Below are positions 15,906 to 24,891 of a stretch of 64,000 bases of DNA, piece after piece (the first letter of the stretch is position 1; each line of letters begins with the position of its first letter). The notes below the pieces were generated by a model. It saw only the letters and a list, made by a program, of their open reading frames with translations. It searched no databases and was not told where the DNA came from. Source of the stretch: Sphingosinithalassobacter tenebrarum (GTDB lineage: Bacteria > Pseudomonadota > Alphaproteobacteria > Sphingomonadales > Sphingomonadaceae); the NCBI RefSeq assembly GCF_011057975.1, contig NZ_CP049109.1, forward strand, positions 3,689,001-3,753,000, given 5' to 3'. A program made the position numbers and the translations under genes.

Positions 15906-16275
15906 TCACGCTCGACATTCGTGCGACGGAAAAGAAGAGGCGGGACCTTAAGGTTCCGCCTCTTCCGCGTCCGCTTGCCCCGGCCCACGCCCTGACAGCC
16001 GCATCCATGCCGGGAAGCGGATACGCCAAATGTCGTTTCCACCCGGTCGGAAAGCGCTCACTCGTCCATCAGCATCAACCAGTCGACCCGCTCGCCACCC
16101 ATGGGTAGCGAATGCCTTTCGCTGCGCCCACTGCGGCGGATACTCGTCGCATGAAAACAGTGACGAGAAACGACGACGCGGCTTCGTCGAACCCAGCGAA
16201 TGGATGCTGGCCAGCTAACCGGCAAGTGGCGCGTCTGCTGGAATAGGCCGCGCCCGGATGGAGAGACCCGCGAAC
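15906..16275. other. Intergenic stretch between the oxygenase operon and the HEPN pair
   Basis: 370 bases with no gene I can support. It holds the palindrome at 15935-15964 and otherwise unremarkable sequence. A 62-codon open frame (16030-16218) has no ribosome site and no family features, so I leave it out. No repeat or tRNA remnant is visible. Confidence 0.6.
15935..15964 (+). terminator. Palindrome ending the oxygenase operon
   Basis: A 30-base palindrome with 15-base arms meeting at AAGAGGCGGGACCTT; the arms pair with a single G-U exception. It begins 30 bases after the last operon stop. There is no extended T-run, so termination is likely but not certain. Confidence 0.5.
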
Positions 16276-16875
16276 ATGATAGACGCATGGGAATCCTTCT
16301 TGAACCCTGACGTGGTTCGCACGAAGCTCATCTCGGCGGGGTTGTTTCTCATCGGCCATGAGATGTTGCTCGACACGATAAAACGGCACCCACTGGCGTT
16401 CTTCGCCGATCAATGGACGCGCGATGGACCACAACCGAGCGCGAAATACACGAGCGAAATCTTAGCCCGTGACCTTAAAGGAAAGAACGATGCTCTTCGA
16501 GGATCGATTGCTTGGCTACGAATGATGGATGCAATCACGGTCGATGACGAGGCTTCGATTCGCGCGGTGACAGACGCCCGCAACGATCTGGCACATGAAA
16601 TGACGGCTATGGTCGACGGGTCTAAGCCGCCGGAATTCGCGAACCAGTTCACCATTCTAATGGCGCTCGTCCAGAAAATTGAAAAATGGTGGATCGTGAA
16701 CGTCGAAATTCCGACGAACCCGGACTTTGACAGCCAAGAGATCGATGAAGACGAGATTATCTCCGGCCCGAGCTGGGTGATGCAGATGCTCAGCCGCGTC
16801 GCCCTTGGCATCGGCGACGAGGCGTGGGAGTTTCATCGGGAGTTTGTAAAGCAACGAGCAGGCGTAAGCGAATGA
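16276..16875 (+). CDS. HEPN-like hypothetical protein
   Basis: 199 residues from the ATG at 16276, ten bases after GGAGAG; an upstream in-frame ATG at 16258 is possible. The protein is helical. It contains RNDLAHEM at residues 102-109, which fits the R-x4-6-H motif of HEPN domains, many of which are RNases in toxin or defence systems. Other parts (a WTRDGPQPSAKYTSE segment and an acidic C-terminal region) give no family. It overlaps the next gene by ATGA and lies beside a tRNA-Ser, a common integration site. Codon use is less GC rich than flanking genes. The HEPN call is inference from one motif. Confidence 0.5.
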   Translation: MIDAWESFLNPDVVRTKLISAGLFLIGHEMLLDTIKRHPLAFFADQWTRDGPQPSAKYTSEILARDLKGKNDALRGSIAWLRMMDAITVDDEASIRAVTDARNDLAHEMTAMVDGSKPPEFANQFTILMALVQKIEKWWIVNVEIPTNPDFDSQEIDEDEIISGPSWVMQMLSRVALGIGDEAWEFHREFVKQRAGVSE

Positions 16876-17108
16876 GCTTCCTTGACGACCTATTAGCCGG
16901 CGGCCCTGACTATCGAGTCGCTCGCGACATCGGTGGCGCAATTTTCGGGCCAGCAGAAGACTCGGAGGAAGCCTTGGAGCGGTTCCAATCGGTTGTCGAC
17001 AGGATCGTAGCCAACGACGGTCTCGGCTACCGGGTGGTCAAGAGACTCATCCACAGGACCAGTGATTACGCGCAAAACTCTATCGATCGTTTGGTGATCA
17101 ACTTCTAG
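16872..17108 (+). CDS. Small hypothetical protein coupled to the HEPN-like gene
   Basis: 78 residues, with ATG overlapping the stop of the upstream gene, so the two are translated together. The sequence is acidic in the first half (EDSEEALERFQ) and basic in the second (RVVKRLIHRTSDYAQ). I recognise no family. Size, charge pattern and coupling would suit a partner or antitoxin of a HEPN protein, but nothing in the sequence proves this. Confidence 0.5.
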   Translation: MSFLDDLLAGGPDYRVARDIGGAIFGPAEDSEEALERFQSVVDRIVANDGLGYRVVKRLIHRTSDYAQNSIDRLVINF

Positions 17109-17147
17109 CGGAACGCTTGGTGCATTTGCGCTACAATACCGATAAAA

Positions 17148-17240
17148 TGGCGGAGACGGAGGGATTCGAACCCTCGGTACGAGTAATCCCCGTACGGCGG
17201 TTTAGCAAACCGCTGGTTTCAGCCACTCACCCACGTCTCC
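17148..17240 (-). tRNA. serT: tRNA-Ser(GCT)
   Basis: On the minus strand the gene begins GGAGACG and ends CGTCTCC-G-CCA with CCA encoded (17148-17150). The anticodon arm GGTTTGCTAAACC has anticodon GCT. The T arm reads GGTTCGAATCC, and a long variable arm (CGTACGGGGATTACTCGTACG) marks a class II tRNA. Total 93 bases with CCA, as expected for serine. Confidence 0.95.
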
Positions 17241-17399
17241 GAACGGCCTGAAGCGCGCGCTATAGCTTTGCTCTCGAAGCGACGCAACACCATCGCGCGC
17301 CGCGATCCGACGCGAATAGGACTCGGGTGGCCGCCCGTTCATTGCCCGCTCATCGGCTACCGCATAGGGAACGTCACTCTATGTTTGCGGGGTAGGCGC

Positions 17400-18164
17400 A
17401 TGGCCAGCTTTTATCGGATCATCATCGCCGCGGCGGCGGCACTGGCATTCTCGGCGGCTCCGGCCGTCGCGCAGGATATCCAGACGATCGATCCCAACAG
17501 CCAGATCGACGCCGATCTGTACCCGCCGCAGGATTCGAACCAGAATCAGCAGGACGGCCATGCCGATGATCCCTACGATCCCTATGCGACGCCCAGCCCC
17601 ACGCCGACGCAAAGCAGCGGCGGCTATGTCCAGCCCGAATATCCGGCCAGTCAGGGTGCCCAGGTCCCGGCCGAGGACAGCACCACCTACAAACGCGACG
17701 ATCTGATCGGCGCGGCGGAAGGCGTGTTCGGCCAGGGGGCCGAAGGCCTTGCCGGGATCATCGAAGACATATTGCGCGATCAGGGCGAGCCGAACGGTTA
17801 TATCGCCGGACGCGAGGCGAGCGGGGCGTTCATCGTCGGGCTGCGCTACGGGTCGGGAACGCTGTTCCACAAGGTCGAGGGGCAGCGCCCGGTCTATTGG
17901 ACGGGGCCGTCGGTAGGCTTCGATGTCGGGGGCGATGCCAACAAGGTGTTCGTGCTCGTCTACAATCTCTACGACACCCAGGATCTCTACAAGCGCTTCC
18001 CCGGCGGTGAGGGCCGCGTCTATTTCGTCGGCGGGTTTTCGGCGACCTATATGCGCAGCGGCGACGTAGTGCTGATCCCGGTGCGGCTCGGCGTCGGCTG
18101 GCGGCTGGGCGCCAATGTCGGCTATATGAAATTCACCGAGAAGCAGCGCTGGCTGCCCTTCTGA
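17400..18164 (+). CDS. DUF1134 (EipA-like) exported protein
   Basis: 254 residues starting at the ATG at 17400; the longer upstream frame has no ribosome site. A signal peptide ends at AAPAVAQ. Then comes a Pro/Gln/Asp-rich linker (about residues 30-95) and the DUF1134 domain: GAAEGVFGQGAEGLAGIIEDIL, LRYGSGTLF, WTGPSVGFDVGGDANKVF and a C terminus with GVGWRLGANVGYM. In Brucella this family (EipA) is a periplasmic protein needed for envelope integrity. Downstream lies the convergent dihydroorotase gene. Confidence 0.88.
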   Translation: MASFYRIIIAAAAALAFSAAPAVAQDIQTIDPNSQIDADLYPPQDSNQNQQDGHADDPYDPYATPSPTPTQSSGGYVQPEYPASQGAQVPAEDSTTYKRDDLIGAAEGVFGQGAEGLAGIIEDILRDQGEPNGYIAGREASGAFIVGLRYGSGTLFHKVEGQRPVYWTGPSVGFDVGGDANKVFVLVYNLYDTQDLYKRFPGGEGRVYFVGGFSATYMRSGDVVLIPVRLGVGWRLGANVGYMKFTEKQRWLPF

Positions 18165-18182
18165 GGGGCGCCATCGCTTCGA

Positions 18183-19508
18183 TCAGCCGTAGACGACCGA
18201 TTCGAATCGCACAGGTTCGCCCACCGCGCTTTCGGCCAGGTCGCCCTGCCACATCACGCGATTGCCGCGGATGATCGTGCCGACCGGCTTACCGGTCAGC
18301 GCCATGCCGGTGAAGGGCGACCAGCCGCAGCGCGAGGCCAGCCAGCTTTCCTCGATCGTCCATTTCGCCTTGAGATCCACGACCGTGAAATCGGCGTCAT
18401 AACCGGCTGCGATCCGCCCCTTGCGCACCAGCCCGAAAACGCGCTGCGGCCCGGCGCTGGTGAGATCGATCAGCCGCTGCAGCGTGAGCCGCCCTTCGGC
18501 GACATGATTGAGCATCAACGGCAGCAGCGTCTGGACGCCGGGCATGCCGCTGGGGCTCTTGGGATAGGGTTGCGCCTTTTCCTCGCGCGTATGCGGGGCG
18601 TGATCGGAACCGATCACATCGGGCACACCCTGTGTCATCCAGTGCCACAGCCCGTCGCGATGCGCCGCCGATCGGATCGGCGGATTCATCTGCGCATGCG
18701 AACCAAGCGCGGGATAGGCGTCCTCGGCCGCCAGCGTCAGGTGCTGTGGCGTGACTTCGCACGTCGCGACATCCTTGTGCGCGGCGAGCAATTCGAGTTC
18801 GGCGGGCGTCGTCACATGCAGCACGTGAACCCGACGCCGCGCCTCCTGCGCCAGCCCCAAAATCCGCCGCGTCGCGCGGATCGCACTTTCGTCGTCGCGC
18901 CAGACCGGATGGGAGGAAGGGTCGTCAGCGACGCGTTCGCCGGCCCGTTCCTGCATTCGCGCCTCGTCTTCGCAATGCACTGCCACGCGACGATGGCCCG
19001 ACCGCAATACGCGCGCCAATTCCCGATCTTCCGAGACGAGCAGATTGCCCGTCGAAGCGCCCATGAAGATCTTTACCCCGGCCGTTCCGGGAAGCCGCTC
19101 GAGCTCGCCCAGCATATCGGCGTTTTCGGCGGTAGCGCCGACATAAAAGGCATGATCGCACCACATCCGCCCGCGCGCCCGCGCGAGCTTGTCGGCCACC
19201 GCCGCTTCGCTGTCGGTGTTGGGATTGGTGTTGGGCATTTCGAAAACCGCAGTGACGCCGCCGAGCACCGCCGATCGGCTGCCGCTTTCCAGGTCTTCCT
19301 TGTGCTCCAGACCCGGCTCGCGGAAATGCACCTGGCTGTCGATGACGCCGGGCAGGATGTCGAGCCCGGTGCAGTCGATTGTTTCGCCGGCATCGCCAAC
19401 ATTGCCAAGTGCGACGATGCGCCCGTCTCGCACGCCGATATCGCAGTCGACCGGCCCCGCGGGCAGATGAACTCGGCCACCGCTCAGCTTCAGATCCACG
19501 CTCGCCAT
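18183..19508 (-). CDS. pyrC: Dihydroorotase (PyrC class I type)
   Basis: 441 residues of the amidohydrolase superfamily; the reaction would be cyclisation of carbamoyl-aspartate to dihydroorotate in pyrimidine synthesis. Family motifs are present in order: IDSQVHFREPG (residues 57-66), the metal-bridging lysine in GVKIFMGAST, VAVHCED, VHVLHVTT and the catalytic IGSDHAPH. Odd point: the first metal histidine of the usual D-x-H-x-H motif is Gln59 here. Allantoinase-like activity cannot be excluded. It is divergent from ygfZ across only 46 bases. Confidence 0.85.
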   Translation of the reverse strand: MASVDLKLSGGRVHLPAGPVDCDIGVRDGRIVALGNVGDAGETIDCTGLDILPGVIDSQVHFREPGLEHKEDLESGSRSAVLGGVTAVFEMPNTNPNTDSEAAVADKLARARGRMWCDHAFYVGATAENADMLGELERLPGTAGVKIFMGASTGNLLVSEDRELARVLRSGHRRVAVHCEDEARMQERAGERVADDPSSHPVWRDDESAIRATRRILGLAQEARRRVHVLHVTTPAELELLAAHKDVATCEVTPQHLTLAAEDAYPALGSHAQMNPPIRSAAHRDGLWHWMTQGVPDVIGSDHAPHTREEKAQPYPKSPSGMPGVQTLLPLMLNHVAEGRLTLQRLIDLTSAGPQRVFGLVRKGRIAAGYDADFTVVDLKAKWTIEESWLASRCGWSPFTGMALTGKPVGTIIRGNRVMWQGDLAESAVGEPVRFESVVYG

Positions 19509-19554
19509 CGACTATCCCCTTTTCCAGGCCGGGTCTGCCTCCTACCTGTTCCCC

Positions 19555-20298
19555 ATGTCCGATACCAGTCCAGCCACGCTGCTTGCCGACCGCGCCCTGC
19601 TTCGAGTGTCGGGGGAGGATGTTCGCGGATTTCTTCAGGGCCTTGTCACGCAGGACATGACGCTGGTGACGCCGGAAACGCCGCAATGGGCGGGGCTGCT
19701 TTCGCCGCAGGGCAAGGCGTTGTTCGATTTTCTCATCTGGGAAGCGAGCGACGGCACGATGCTGATCGATTGCGAGAGCGAACAGCTTGACGCGCTGGCG
19801 CGGCGCCTGACGCTCTATCGCCTTCGGCGCCCGATCGAGATCACGCCGGTCGACGATATCGGAGTCCATTGGGCCGCCAATGGCACGGACGGCTATGCCG
19901 ATCCGCGTCTCGCCAGGCTGGGACGGCGCTGGCTGGGCACTCGCGATGCGGCGCCGGCGACGGGCTGGCGCGCGCATCGGCTTGGCCTCGGCGTTACCGA
20001 AGGCGTCGCGGAACTGGGGCAGGACAAGACGCTCTGGCTCGAATGCAATGCGCGCGAGCTCAACGGCGTACGGTTCGACAAGGGGTGTTTCATCGGCCAG
20101 GAAAATACCGCGCGGATGCACTATCGCGGCAAGGTGAACCGGCGTCTGGTGGTCGCCCCGCTGGGCGAAGAAAGCAACCGCACCCGGGCGCGCTATCCCG
20201 AGCTGGGCCTGATGGTCGAGCATCGGCGCATCGACGATCTCGGAAATGCGCACATTCCCGACTGGCTGGCTGCCGCGCTCGCAGTGCCGCAGGAATAG
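19555..20298 (+). CDS. ygfZ: YgfZ/GcvT-domain folate-binding protein
   Basis: 247 residues, with the conserved KGCFIGQE motif at 176-183 containing the YgfZ-type cysteine. The N-terminal half has RVSGEDVRGFLQGLVTQD, typical of the GcvT-like fold that binds tetrahydrofolate. YgfZ assists assembly or repair of iron-sulfur clusters in selected enzymes. It is shorter than E. coli YgfZ (326) but usual for alphaproteobacteria. It is divergent from dihydroorotase and ends near the convergent ompA terminator. Confidence 0.92.
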   Translation: MSDTSPATLLADRALLRVSGEDVRGFLQGLVTQDMTLVTPETPQWAGLLSPQGKALFDFLIWEASDGTMLIDCESEQLDALARRLTLYRLRRPIEITPVDDIGVHWAANGTDGYADPRLARLGRRWLGTRDAAPATGWRAHRLGLGVTEGVAELGQDKTLWLECNARELNGVRFDKGCFIGQENTARMHYRGKVNRRLVVAPLGEESNRTRARYPELGLMVEHRRIDDLGNAHIPDWLAAALAVPQE

Positions 20299-20509
20299 AC
20301 TGATGCAGAAGCCGGCTCGCGCTGCAGTTCATCGCGCAGCGCACAGGCGCCGATCCCATCGTCGTTCGGAATAATCTGCCGTCCCCGGACAGTTCGAACC
20401 GCCCCGCCGCATCGACGGCAACCCGAGCTTCGAAGCCGGTTGCCGCGGCTTGACCGGTCTCGCAAAACACTATGCGCCACTCGCAAGGAAAAGCGGCAGG
20501 CATGAAAAA

Positions 20510-20535
20510 GGGGAGGCCGGTTTCCCGACCTCCCC
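20510..20535 (-). terminator. Terminator downstream of the OmpA-family gene
   Basis: GGGGAGG paired with CCTCCCC plus an inner CGG/CCG pairing, followed on the minus strand by TTTTTC. It lies 35 bases after the ompA stop. The 270-base gap up to ygfZ otherwise holds no gene I can support. Confidence 0.8.
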
Positions 20536-20569
20536 GATTTCTTGATCCGAAAGCTTCGGATCGCGTGGC

Positions 20570-21697
20570 TTACATACCCGAACCCGGGCCGTACTTGATT
20601 TCCACGCGACGGTTCTGAAGCTCGCGCACACCGTCCGCGGTCGGGACACGCGGCTGGCTTTCGCCGAACGCTTCGGTGGTGATCACACCCGTCGGAATAC
20701 CGCGAGCGGTGAGGTAGGCCTTCACCGAGTCCGCGCGGCGCTGCGACAGGCCGACATTGTAGCTGGCCGGGCCCGAACGGTCGGCGTGACCGGCAAGCAT
20801 CACCTGGGCGTTGCCGCAGTTGCGATAGTTGCTGATCGCGTTGTTCAGGATGTTGGCCGCTTCCGGCGTGATGTCCGACTCATCCCAGTCGAAGAACACG
20901 ATGTACGGCCCCGGGGTGCAGACCACAGTCGGGGTCGGCGTCGGAGTCGGGGTCGGCGTGTAGACCGGCGTCGGCGTCGGCGTGGGCGTCGGCGTCGGCG
21001 TTGGAGCCGGCGCACCGAAATTGTAGGTCAGGCCGCCCAGGATGCTGTGCGAGCGGAACCGGCCTTCGAATTCACGACCGACGATATCGACAAAGTTGCC
21101 CTTGTCGGTGCTGAAGAAGCGATACTTCAGCGTCACGTCGATGTTGTCCGAAAGCGCCTGACGAACACCGGCGAAGCCCTGATAGGCGAAAACCGTGTCC
21201 GAATCGTCCAGGAACGCACCGCCGTTGGTCAGCGCATATTCAGCGCTGACGCGCGCGACACCGGCACCGCCGCCGACGAACGCGGTCGTCGGACCGTCGC
21301 CGAAGTCGAACATGCCGTTGACCATGAAGCTGAGCGCCGAGGTCTTGCCGCCCGCACCGTTATAGGTGCCGCCGCCGTTGGTCGAAGCCAGGGCGCCGCC
21401 AGCGGTGTAGACCGGCGTGCTGACCGTCGAGGAATAGCTGTCGACCGTGGCACGGCGATAGCCGACCTCGGTTTCGATGCGGAACGCGCCGAAGTCGTAA
21501 CCGACAGCGGCATCCACATCCCAGCCATAGTCGTGATCGACGGTTCCGGCCTGCGGCGCGGAATTGATGTCAAAATCGATGTCTTCGACGAGCATCACGC
21601 CGCCTTCCACACCCACGTACCACGCGTCGTCGCGGGCCAGGGCGGGAGTGCTGAGCGCGGTCGACGCGAGTGCCAGTGTGACGGCAAGCTTCCGCAT
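20570..21697 (-). CDS. OmpA-family outer membrane protein
   Basis: 375 residues: a signal peptide (to TPALARD), an eight-strand barrel domain (about residues 22-235: VGVEGGVMLVEDIDF through SHSILGGLTYNFG), a Thr-Pro repeat hinge (237-262) and a C-terminal OmpA/MotB peptidoglycan-binding domain with IVFFDWDESDITPEA, LAGHADRSG and LSQRRADSVKAYL. It would anchor the outer membrane to the cell wall. The C-terminal peptidoglycan-binding residues Asp and Arg of the domain are kept in HADRSG and NRRVEI. A strong terminator follows. Confidence 0.95.
   Translation of the reverse strand: MRKLAVTLALASTALSTPALARDDAWYVGVEGGVMLVEDIDFDINSAPQAGTVDHDYGWDVDAAVGYDFGAFRIETEVGYRRATVDSYSSTVSTPVYTAGGALASTNGGGTYNGAGGKTSALSFMVNGMFDFGDGPTTAFVGGGAGVARVSAEYALTNGGAFLDDSDTVFAYQGFAGVRQALSDNIDVTLKYRFFSTDKGNFVDIVGREFEGRFRSHSILGGLTYNFGAPAPTPTPTPTPTPTPVYTPTPTPTPTPTVVCTPGPYIVFFDWDESDITPEAANILNNAISNYRNCGNAQVMLAGHADRSGPASYNVGLSQRRADSVKAYLTARGIPTGVITTEAFGESQPRVPTADGVRELQNRRVEIKYGPGSGM
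20929..21008 (-). repeat. Low-complexity Thr-Pro hinge repeat in the OmpA gene
   Basis: Twelve or more near-identical six-base units on the minus strand (ACTCCG/ACGCCG-type, reading Thr-Pro), interrupted once by a Val-Tyr pair. They encode the flexible proline-rich linker between barrel and peptidoglycan domain. Repeat number may vary between strains. Confidence 0.85.
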
Positions 21698-21804
21698 TTT
21701 GATCCCCTTTCATTGATGTCACTACGGACAGCGCTAACTCCCTACCTAAAGGAAGGTTTCCACGCAAGCCGAAGAATCAGGGCACTGTTGCAGGAACGTC
21801 ACAG

Positions 21805-22308
21805 TTAATCGGGCTCGATCAGACCGTGTTCGCGCAATGCGGAAAGCAGCTGCGCCACGACCGTGCGCGCTTCGGTGTCAATCGTTGCCCCCCCGGAAGG
21901 ATCCGCGATCGCCGGCTGCCGCGCGCCGACCGTCTGCACACCGCCGACCAGGAGACGCCCGTGAACCGTGCCGGTTTCCCACGCGCCACCGCGAAACCGC
22001 GCAGTCCCGGGATTTTCCGTCACCCAGGCCGTCATTCCCTCTCGCGGCGCGACGAAGCGCCAGCCGCCTTCGGTCCAGCAGGCAATCGCGCCGGGATGCT
22101 CCGCCCAATCGCCCGTGGGCTCGGTTCCGACGACCCAGCATTCGCCGACGCCGGGCGCGGCCGGCGGAGCATCGATCCCCGCCGCCGTCACCATCGCCTG
22201 GCAAACGATGTCGATCCGCATCAGCGCTTCATTATGAGACATTTCCTTTTGCGCCTGCCCCGCTTGCAACAGCGGAAGGGAAAGGCGCGGCGTGGCAAAT
22301 TCGCTCAT
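21805..22308 (-). CDS. DUF2793 domain protein at the end of the GTA cluster
   Basis: 167 residues, ATG overlapping the stop of the gp15-type gene (ATGA) with GGAG upstream. The sequence follows the DUF2793 pattern: TPRLSLPLLQAGQAQKEMSHNEAL, then the GECWVVG and GAIACWTEGGWRFVAPREG segments. This family is found at the end of phage and GTA tail operons and is probably a tail-fibre or receptor-contact protein. The last 20 residues are helical and may form a trimer handle. It is the last gene of the GTA operon, and its stop is 107 bases from the ompA start. Confidence 0.85.
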   Translation of the reverse strand: MSEFATPRLSLPLLQAGQAQKEMSHNEALMRIDIVCQAMVTAAGIDAPPAAPGVGECWVVGTEPTGDWAEHPGAIACWTEGGWRFVAPREGMTAWVTENPGTARFRGGAWETGTVHGRLLVGGVQTVGARQPAIADPSGGATIDTEARTVVAQLLSALREHGLIEPD

Positions 22309-24482
22309 TGCGATTCTCCGGCAGGGGATAGTTGCAGTTCCAGTGGCGACGATGTGCCGAACGTACCGACCTGGCGGATCGCGATCGCACAGCCCGAAAG
22401 GCGATCTTCGGAAGAAAGCAGATATCCGGGCTCCGACACCTCCACGACGCGCGCGTCGCCGCCGGTCGGCGTGATCGTCAGACGATAGCGTTCGGCCTCC
22501 TCCCCAAGCGGGGCGTCGACGCCGTCGATCCACCGCCAGCCCGAACGACTGCGGCGAATCCATTTGAGCGATGTCGTACCGTCGGCGTGGCGCAATGCCT
22601 CCGGGTGGACAGGCGACAGCGGCAGAACCGAACGCCCCGTAACCGGCGCAACGGTGGAAACACCTTCCGAATCGCCCGCCCCCTGGGCAAGCACATGGAC
22701 CTCCCCTCCGATGAGGCTCGCCGCGAGATCGATAGTGCGCAGCGTGTCCCCGTCGATCAGGACGAAAGGCTCGCCGGCTTGATGGTCACCGCTCGCATCT
22801 TCGGTACCGCGCCGGCCGCGCCACAGCGTCGCGAGCCGCCATTGTCCCTCCCCGAGCGCGGTCGCGGAGCCAAACTGAACCAACTCCTCGCCGATCAGTG
22901 CAAGATTGGCACCGCCGTCGAGCGCCAGGTCATCGGCATCAGCCAGCGTCATTCCGGCTTGGGCAAGCGTCACGTCGATATGGTTGATATGATCGATTAA
23001 CGACGCCGGAGCCGAACCGGGCGCGACATCCACCGTCCCCAGAACCGCCGGCAGCGCGGTCGCGCCGATGTCGCCCCAGCGTCCGCCGCCATCGGTACTG
23101 AGCAACAGGCCGGCACTGCGCCAGCCAGAGCCTGTTCCCGCCGCCGCGACGCCGAGACGCGGCACCGCCACCGCCGCTTCGTCGAGCAGCGGCAGCTCGA
23201 ACGCCTGCAACACCGTGTCGCCGACACGCAGGTCGGGCGGGGAAAGAACGCGCCCGCCGCTCGCGGAAACCGGCAGCGGCGCAGCTGTGATACGCAGCAA
23301 TTCGACGCGAAGCACCATCGCTTCGAGCGACCAGCGATCGACTCGCCACAGGCCGGGCGTTCCGTTGACCGTCACGCGTGTCCCGGGTGACAGGCCGATC
23401 GCCTCCCAGCCCAGCGTCAGCGTCCGACGCTCGCGTTCCCGGTCGAGACGCGCCAACGCAGCCTGCGCGATCGTTCGGGCGGAGCCGGCGGAAATCGCCG
23501 CCGGCAGCTCGAGCCGCGCCTCGCGGATACCCGCGCCGGGACGAACCGCGCGTTGCAGCCCTGCCTGATAGTCACGCGCCGCGTCATAATGCGTCAGCGA
23601 AAGACTGCGCGGCACGCCGTCGATCGACGCGATGCTGCGCCCGGCCGGATCGGCACCGCCGCGCGCGCTGCGCATGCCGTCATCGGACAGCGGGATAGCG
23701 TCGCCCGCGCCGTGACGCATGCGCGCGCCGGTATCGACAAAGCCGAACCAGCCATTGGCGGCGCCCGCAAGGGTTTCGGCCACTGCGCGCAGGCTCGCTC
23801 CCTGCGCCGAGAACCCTTCGAGCGGCACGCTCCCGCTTTCGCCCGAAACCAGACCGCCCGACAATTCCGCCGCGATATCGGCAGCCGCCACTGCCCCCTC
23901 GTCCGCGAAAATCTCGAAGGTCATCGAAGGAATGCGATTGCCATATTCGGCAAGGTCGAGATCCTCGAACACCGCATAGGCGACGCCGCGATAGGCCGGC
24001 GCATTGTCCGCGCCTTCGGCCGCCGCGATCAACGGGTCGACCGGCTGACCCTCGCGGCCGTGGTACAGCCGGTATCCGGTCCGCACCTTGAAGTCGCCGG
24101 CCGCGCCGCGCAGCAACTTGCCGTCGGCCCAGATCCGCCCGACCGAGCGGATTGGTCGCCCCGACAGCGCAACCGCCAGCGATACCGTGTAGCCGTAACT
24201 GGTCGTGCGCGGCTGCCCCTTGCCGCCGCTGGTGGAGCGATGTTCGATCAGGTCGGTCGCCCAGATCACCGATCCGGCAACGCGCATCGCCCCGAACAAA
24301 CGCGGGATCTGCGTGCCGTAAGAGGATGTCTGCACCGCCAGTTCGGTCAGCCGCGGGCCTTCCCGCCCGCCCGGCTTGAACAACACTTCGCGATCGATCG
24401 TACCGCCCAGCGTCGCTCCGATCGCACCGCCCACCGGCCCGCCGAGCATCGTGCCCGCGGCCGTCAGCACCAATGTCGCCAT
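22305..24482 (-). CDS. GTA gp15-like tail-tip/host-contact protein
   Basis: 725 residues from the ATG at 24482, with AGGGGAGAG before it. The N terminus is that of RcGTA gp15: MATLVLTAAGTMLGGPVGGA, then SSYGTQIPRLFGAMRVAGSVIWATDL and GRIWADGKLLRG. The phage-tail-3-like middle domain follows. The RcGTA protein is about 1300 residues and carries a TIM-barrel domain; this one is much shorter and lacks it. The protein should sit at the tail tip below the hub. It is translationally coupled to DUF2793 and separated by 11 bases from the peptidase gene. Confidence 0.88.
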   Translation of the reverse strand: MATLVLTAAGTMLGGPVGGAIGATLGGTIDREVLFKPGGREGPRLTELAVQTSSYGTQIPRLFGAMRVAGSVIWATDLIEHRSTSGGKGQPRTTSYGYTVSLAVALSGRPIRSVGRIWADGKLLRGAAGDFKVRTGYRLYHGREGQPVDPLIAAAEGADNAPAYRGVAYAVFEDLDLAEYGNRIPSMTFEIFADEGAVAAADIAAELSGGLVSGESGSVPLEGFSAQGASLRAVAETLAGAANGWFGFVDTGARMRHGAGDAIPLSDDGMRSARGGADPAGRSIASIDGVPRSLSLTHYDAARDYQAGLQRAVRPGAGIREARLELPAAISAGSARTIAQAALARLDRERERRTLTLGWEAIGLSPGTRVTVNGTPGLWRVDRWSLEAMVLRVELLRITAAPLPVSASGGRVLSPPDLRVGDTVLQAFELPLLDEAAVAVPRLGVAAAGTGSGWRSAGLLLSTDGGGRWGDIGATALPAVLGTVDVAPGSAPASLIDHINHIDVTLAQAGMTLADADDLALDGGANLALIGEELVQFGSATALGEGQWRLATLWRGRRGTEDASGDHQAGEPFVLIDGDTLRTIDLAASLIGGEVHVLAQGAGDSEGVSTVAPVTGRSVLPLSPVHPEALRHADGTTSLKWIRRSRSGWRWIDGVDAPLGEEAERYRLTITPTGGDARVVEVSEPGYLLSSEDRLSGCAIAIRQVGTFGTSSPLELQLSPAGESQ

Positions 24483-24493
24483 CCCACTCTCCC

Positions 24494-24891
24494 CTACCCG
24501 CGCACGCGCCAAGCGCCGATCACCGGCCAGGGAACCGGCCCCGGACGCGCCACCACGCGGCGCAGCATCGCATCGGCATGAATCACGCCGTCCGCATCCT
24601 GTATCGCCAGGTGCAGCTGTCCCGGCCCCATACGGCACAGCAGCAGGTCCCCCCGCCGCGCATCGGCGGCGCGGACCAGCCCGGAGGAATCGAGCAGCGC
24701 GACAACGCGCGCTGCGTCGGCGCTGCGCATCGCATAGCCGCTGGGCACCGGGCCGCCATGCCCCTCCGCCCGCATCGCCAGCGCCGCCAGTCCGACGCAA
24801 TCGAGCCCCGTGGCGCAATCGCGGCCATGCAGGCGAAACCGGGTGCCCAGCGCGGCCCGCGCGGCGGCAAGCGCCGCCTCCCCGTCTTCAT
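24494..24891 (-). pseudogene. GTA gp14 NlpC/P60 cell-wall peptidase, apparent frameshift
   Basis: The body reads LGTRFRLHGRDCATGLDCVG (catalytic Cys in the DC motif), then LAIQDADGVIHADA with the catalytic histidine region, up to the stop at 24494. The frame is open upstream to 24907 but has no ATG before 24775, which would cut off the catalytic cysteine. The natural ATG (24891-24889, overlapping the gp13 stop as elsewhere in this operon) is out of frame by one base. Adding one G to the G-run at 24880-24883 would join them into a 132-residue protein. Sequencing error, a real mutation or an unusual start are all possible. Confidence 0.75.

Noticed and set aside
20090..20503. A 137-codon minus-strand frame between ygfZ and ompA
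   Set aside because: Two thirds overlap ygfZ antisense; no ribosome site or family; the remaining 200 bases are better read as intergenic sequence.
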